Shown here piece after piece: positions 60,165 through 64,000 of a DNA stretch of 64,000 nucleotides. Every line of letters begins with the position of its first letter. Positions within the stretch are counted from its first letter, which is position 1. A program made the position numbers and the translations under genes. Under the pieces are notes generated by a model. The model saw only the letters and a program-made list of their open reading frames with translations, was not told where the DNA came from and made no database searches. Origin of the DNA: Adiantum capillus-veneris (taxonomy: Eukaryota; Streptophyta; Polypodiopsida; Polypodiales; Pteridaceae); assembly GCA_014529385.2 (NCBI GenBank), contig CM043966.1:89662587-89726586 (forward strand), written 5' to 3'.

Positions 60165-60540
60165 AGTTTGTAGCATCTAATTCTAATGATGATAAGGGGA
60201 GTATGCATGGAAGGTGCGGATGACATCATGGTCTTCCTATGTTGGGTCGACTGACTCCTGCAAAAGGGCGGTGTAGAAGGAGGTGCCATTGGCTAGGGAG
60301 ATGGAGAGGGGGTAGGAGAGCAGGACCTAGTAATCAGTAAAGTGGGCGTCCAAGCCATACTGCTGAAAGGTGGAGAGGACGTACGAGGTGGTGGTGTAGA
60401 GGTTGTGGGTGGAGCCAACCACATGGGGATGGTGCATGAGGTGAAAGAGGCGGTGGGTGATGGTAATGCTACCCTTTGATTTATGTAGTCTCTTCTGGTT
60501 GTGTCTAAGAAGAGCTAATTCTTCCAAATCAAATGATCTC
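60165..60540 (-). pseudogene. Glutamate carboxypeptidase II (AMP1-like) N-terminal fragment
   Basis: GCPII-type membrane peptidases of plants (AMP1 and relatives) begin with a short-chain signature that is clear here: HLMHHPHVVGSTHN, YVLSTFQQYGLDAHFTDY, then a TAG (about 60329), VLLSYPLSISLANGT and LLQESVDPT. A frame change follows and then VIRTFHAYSP. The order and spacing match the first exon of the family. The transmembrane anchor upstream and the PA, zinc-peptidase and dimerisation domains downstream are all absent. Interrupted by the stop and shift, so it is a pseudogene piece. Confidence 0.78.
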
Positions 60541-61236
60541 TGACACTCTCATGGTCTGTTTAACCATTTTTGAGAAAGATAGGTTGGACCAAACCCTTTT
60601 TAATGCTTTCCAATTGCAGGTAGCGAAGAGGGAGAGCCCGCCACGCTCCTTCCTCTCATAGTACTTCTCTATGCTTCATTTGTCTCAAATCTGCTTTGTC
60701 TGTTACAACTTGACAAAACAAGCATTTTATATCAATAATCTTCTTTGCAGTGAAGGTTCGCAACCAAATTACTTTGTCCAAGATAAGGAAACACTTGTGA
60801 GACCAGCAATGAGAGTCGCATTGTCCAAAAACTCAGATAGCAATCGAGCATTTATGCATCAAAGGACATAATTCCCAGCCCAAGTATATATCCTCACCTG
60901 CTGAGAGCCAAGTGCAACCTGTGATTGCTCCTCCATAAAAAAATGAGTCCAACATGCCCAAATCTTTAAGGAATCTGAGCTTCTTGGCATCAAGGCAACT
61001 AAACTCTAGCTCTGATAGAGATAAGAGAACCCTGACTACGATGCAATGATAGGAGCAGGGAACCGATTGAACTGAATGTCAAAGGAGATAGCATACATGC
61101 TTCTTGCTTTATATAACTTCACAGCCAAATGCAAATGAATGCAATAAAGAACTACAGTGCTTCGTTAGCCGTACCTATATTGAATTAAAGTGGGTCCAAG
61201 GGTAAGAGAAAACAAGAACCTAGAAGAAAAATGCTA

Positions 61237-61289
<53 letters not shown>

Positions 61290-61290
61290 T

Positions 61291-61340
<50 letters not shown>

Positions 61341-61404
61341 TATCAATTCTTTGATTCAATCTAGATCTATTGTCTAAATTCTTGTCATTTGTATGTGCCA
61401 CTTC
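60541..61404. other. No gene seen; GA/TG arrays at 61241-61336
   Basis: (GA)n 61241-61286, (TG)n 61290-61309, (GA)n 61309-61336. The open frame at 60671-60871 has no recognisable motif. Confidence 0.5.
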
Positions 61405-63426
61405 TGTAACATTTAATGGCCTAGTAACTTGTGTGTAGCGGAAAATATCATGAACAAGTGAGCATTTCATTAGAATAGATTCCTAATGAGATTAACAAGA
61501 GTGCTTGGGTGGAGAGAGCAACAAAAAGCATAACACCTAGTTAGATAGCATGAACAATACTTCAAAAGAGAGAGAAATTAAGCAATTGACAACAGTTGAG
61601 GACTGGATTTGCATAGAGCCGGTCCCCCCTCCAAAAGGCTTTGTATTATGGTTTCTCCCATCAAGAGAGACATTTTACAATACAATTTCTTGTGTTCCTT
61701 CAATACTAGCTAGTGGAATGAAGATGGAAACTTCATGCACTAAGCAAAACACTTATCAAACACAACATCAATTCCTTCACGGTCTCACACCCAAGACCTC
61801 ACACACCTTCAAAGATGGTGAGAGCTAGCGGGGTATGAGAGTAGATTGAGAGGAAGAAGGAGTATTCTTACGAGAAAGATGTACATTTGCTCACATAATC
61901 ACTCATATTAGCATAGCTTAGCTTAGTAATTAGCATGGTAGAGGAGATGAGCATGCATTGAAGCTTGGCTCTTGGTTGGATTTGCATCACAAAGCCAAGA
62001 GTTGTTGGTGTAGGCCTCCCTTCTCACAAGGTTGGAGTAGGTGATAAGCTTTCCATTAAATCTTGAGAAGGAGAGAGAGTCTTCTTTACTTCACACATGA
62101 GCTAGTGTGAGTGTGTAGGTGATAATGCCTTTGAAAAATCAGCCCCCTCTCTCTCTTGGTCGACCCCTCTTGCTATTTGCTCTTGCTAGCATCCTATTGG
62201 ACCTCCCCAGGCTTAGCCAATGGTAATTAAGCAACATTAGTGATAGCCTTCTGACATGTGTCCCCATTTTCCCTTTTGTGAGAGCTTTAGGTAGTTATTT
62301 AATTCAACTAGACTCTCATTGGACCCCTTTGCCTCCTGGCCAATAGAAATCAGGCAAGCCATTGGGCTACTGAATGCTCATTGGTCCCCTTGGTGGACTG
62401 TCCAATAGTCTTCTAGAGAGCTTAATTCTTATTGGTTATTTTATTAAGTGTTTTTAAATTAATTAAACTAGATTTACTCTAGCCTAATTCTCATTGGTCC
62501 ACCTCCAAGGCCATTCAATAGGAATTGGGTACACCTTGTGGGCATCTGTGCTAGGGAGCTGACATGTGTCCCTCATTCCCTTTGTGTAAAGGGACCTTTT
62601 GTGTGTGTGTGAGTTTCTCTCATTAGGGAAAATTTGGACTCACAAAGGGGTCCTATAAGGAGTTTGACTTCCTCTCTCATGTCCAAAACGGGCGTGCGGT
62701 AAAATTCTTGCAATCAACTCTAAACTTGGCGGAGATTTGACAGTTAGAATCTCGTCTTCAAGCTCTTTCTAATCATATATAGCACGCCACGAGATTCCTC
62801 ATATTTTGAAAGATTCTATTTTTGATTCTCTAGATTCCAGACGGAGTTGTCACATCACAAGAGAATCAAAAATAGAATCTTCCAAAATATGAGGAATCTC
62901 ATGGCGTGCTATATATCAGTAGAAAGAGCTTGAAGAGTAGATTCTAACTGTCAAATCTCCGCCAAGTTTAGAGTTGATTTGCAAAAAATTTATCGCACGC
63001 CCGTTTTGGACATGAGAGAGGAAGTCAAACTCCTTATAAGGCCCCTTTGTGAGTCCAAATTTTCCCTAATGCTCATCCCCTACTTCTTGGGCTCGCCCCC
63101 TCCTATGTAGGGCTTGACAAAGACTTTTTGGGACACACTCAAAGCATCCGATTCCCCTAATGTTTGACCTTTGGACACAACCTTTGAATTTTGGAAGTCT
63201 TAATGGGCTGAACCTTAGGGTCTTTTAAGCCCATTGTTGCACATTGCTCTTTTGCAGATGGCCCCCCCTTTGGATCCCTATTTTCCCTCCTTTGGATCCC
63301 TACTGTGGTGGGTCTGCTAGCTTAACCAATATTCTAGCTTTTTCTCCCCTAGCACTTCCCCATATTAAATGATCACTTTAACATGAGAATATCATTTAGG
63401 AGAATTAGATATTGATTATTATGAAA
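61405..63426 (-). repeat. G3 3' LTR, 2022 bp including a 447-bp insertion
   Basis: Starts TGTAACATTTAATGGCC at 61405 on the plus strand and ends ATTGATTATTATGAAA. Without the insertion at 62623-63069 it has the ~1.58-kb length of the family. Confidence 0.9.
62623..63069. mobile_element. Palindromic (foldback/MITE-like) element inside G3 LTR
   Basis: Two arms of about 210 bp are nearly perfect reverse complements: TTAGGGAAAATTTGGACTC at 62623 and its complement ending CCCTAA at 63069, meeting around a loop of about 30 bp near 62835-62865. The lone LTR at 15290 and the G1 LTR lack this DNA, so it is an insertion. Flanks share CTCAT (62618-62622 and 63072-63076), a possible target duplication. 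No coding capacity. The long arms resemble Mutator-like MITEs, but the family is not proven. Confidence 0.9.
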
Positions 63427-63639
63427 TTACCTCTCTCTTGAAATCATAGTCGTCCTCGACTATGAGGTAGAGAAGATAAAGAATATTCATTAGTCCTTTT
63501 TCCTAGCGGGTAGAGGATCTCTATGCTACCCTACGACATCGTTCCAGAATGGATGACTAGTCCATTTGGCGCTTGAGAGCCTAAGCTGCCGCAAGTATGT
63601 CTGCACATTAGTCATATTCAGTCTTCCATAGTAGAGTGA

Positions 63640-64000
63640 CAAAGCTCTACTTGGTGTTTAGGAGACGTCGTCTCCGCAAACTTGATCTAAGCATACATAC
63701 TACTTCATTTTTGTGCACAATAAAGAAAAAGAGAGTCTTATAAGACAAAAAATTTGTCATTTTTAACATTTGTACATTTGCGTACTCTACGAAAGTATTG
63801 TAAGCATTGACAAGATTTAGGTTATCCTTTAATTGTATGCCTTGCATCCATCTAGCATCTTCAAAAGGATAATTCTTAAACTTAATAAGATATCGTCGGA
63901 TAGTCTTACCGCCTCTTAGTACCTTGTCTTCATGTCAGAGAACGGACTCGGGCTGCAGCACTTCTTCTTAGTCCTCGATCTCCGGTGGGTCTTCAATAGT
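63640..64000 (-). pseudogene. G3 chromodomain-like tail of integrase
   Basis: The minus strand from the edge reads TIEDPPEIED, a TAA, EEVLQPESVL, a TGA, HEDKVLRGGKTIRRYLIKFK, NYPFEDARWM and QGIQLKDNLNLVNAY. RRYLIKFKNYP...ARW is the chromodomain core typical of plant chromoviruses, thought to guide integration to heterochromatin. Two in-frame stops show decay. The upstream integrase is outside the window. Confidence 0.8.

Larger units (their letters stand above)
61405..64000 (-). mobile_element. Ty3/gypsy chromovirus-type element G3, 3' end
   Basis: 3' LTR 63426-61405 and then, to the right, the internal 3' end: polypurine-like AAGAGAGAGGTAA, about 200 bp of untranslated sequence closely matching 26300-26560 in G2, and a chromodomain-like tail at the window edge. 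The rest of the element lies beyond 64000. Confidence 0.9.

Overview
This window is nuclear DNA from a land plant. It holds several plant lineages of LTR retrotransposon (chromodomain Ty3/gypsy, an Athila/Tat-like gypsy with a tRNA-Asp primer site, and at least two Ty1/copia families), a hAT transposon, a LINE-like endonuclease fragment and many (GA)n, (TG)n, (CT)n and (AT)n arrays. Broken pieces of plant host genes are also present (DHHC S-acyltransferase, CemA/PxcA-like protein, receptor-like kinase, glutamate carboxypeptidase II). I cannot name the species. I see no intact host gene; the only uninterrupted frames of note are a 173-codon coiled-coil frame of unknown function at 13 kb and a retroelement pol fragment running off the left edge. 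I see no rRNA, tRNA, CRISPR array or bacterial feature.

Layout. 1-6.2 kb: minus-strand gypsy element G0 (gag and protease; its 5' LTR lies at the right). 6.2-10.1 kb: a decayed plus-strand frame ending in a RING-like motif, convergent with a decayed minus-strand hAT transposase. 10.1-17.6 kb: CT-rich DNA, compound microsatellites, the coiled-coil frame and a lone gypsy LTR bounded by microsatellites. 17.6-25.5 kb: gypsy element G1 (LTR, gag, protease, part of RT) fused within RT to the integrase-to-3' LTR half of a copia element (C0). 25.5-33.5 kb: minus-strand gypsy element G2 and a remnant of a third LTR. 34.2-44.3 kb: two minus-strand copia elements of one family, with full-length C1 (36253-41387) nested inside the integrase of C2 and flanked by a 5-bp duplication.

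46.0-49.3 kb: three broken host-gene pieces on the same strand (receptor kinase, CemA-like, DHHC acyltransferase), two with splice sites kept. This looks like cargo of a gene-capturing transposon, although no element ends were proven. 50.4-57.5 kb: a copia 3' LTR, a LINE endonuclease fragment and a 3'-truncated copia element C3 whose Gag has a duplicated zinc knuckle. 57.5-61.4 kb: an (AT)n array, GA arrays and a glutamate carboxypeptidase fragment. 61.4-64 kb: the 3' end of another gypsy element (G3), whose LTR carries a 447-bp near-perfect palindromic element.

The elements belong to a few interacting families. G1, G2, G3 and the lone LTR share LTR sequence. C1, C2, C3 and the LTR at 50.5 kb share a ~227-bp LTR. 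Many in-frame stops are TAG where relatives or family consensus have Gln (CAG), as expected from cytosine deamination at methylated CHG sites in silenced plant DNA. The best leads are the host-gene fragment cluster, the gypsy/copia chimera, the zinc-knuckle duplication, the palindromic element and the RING/hAT pair.
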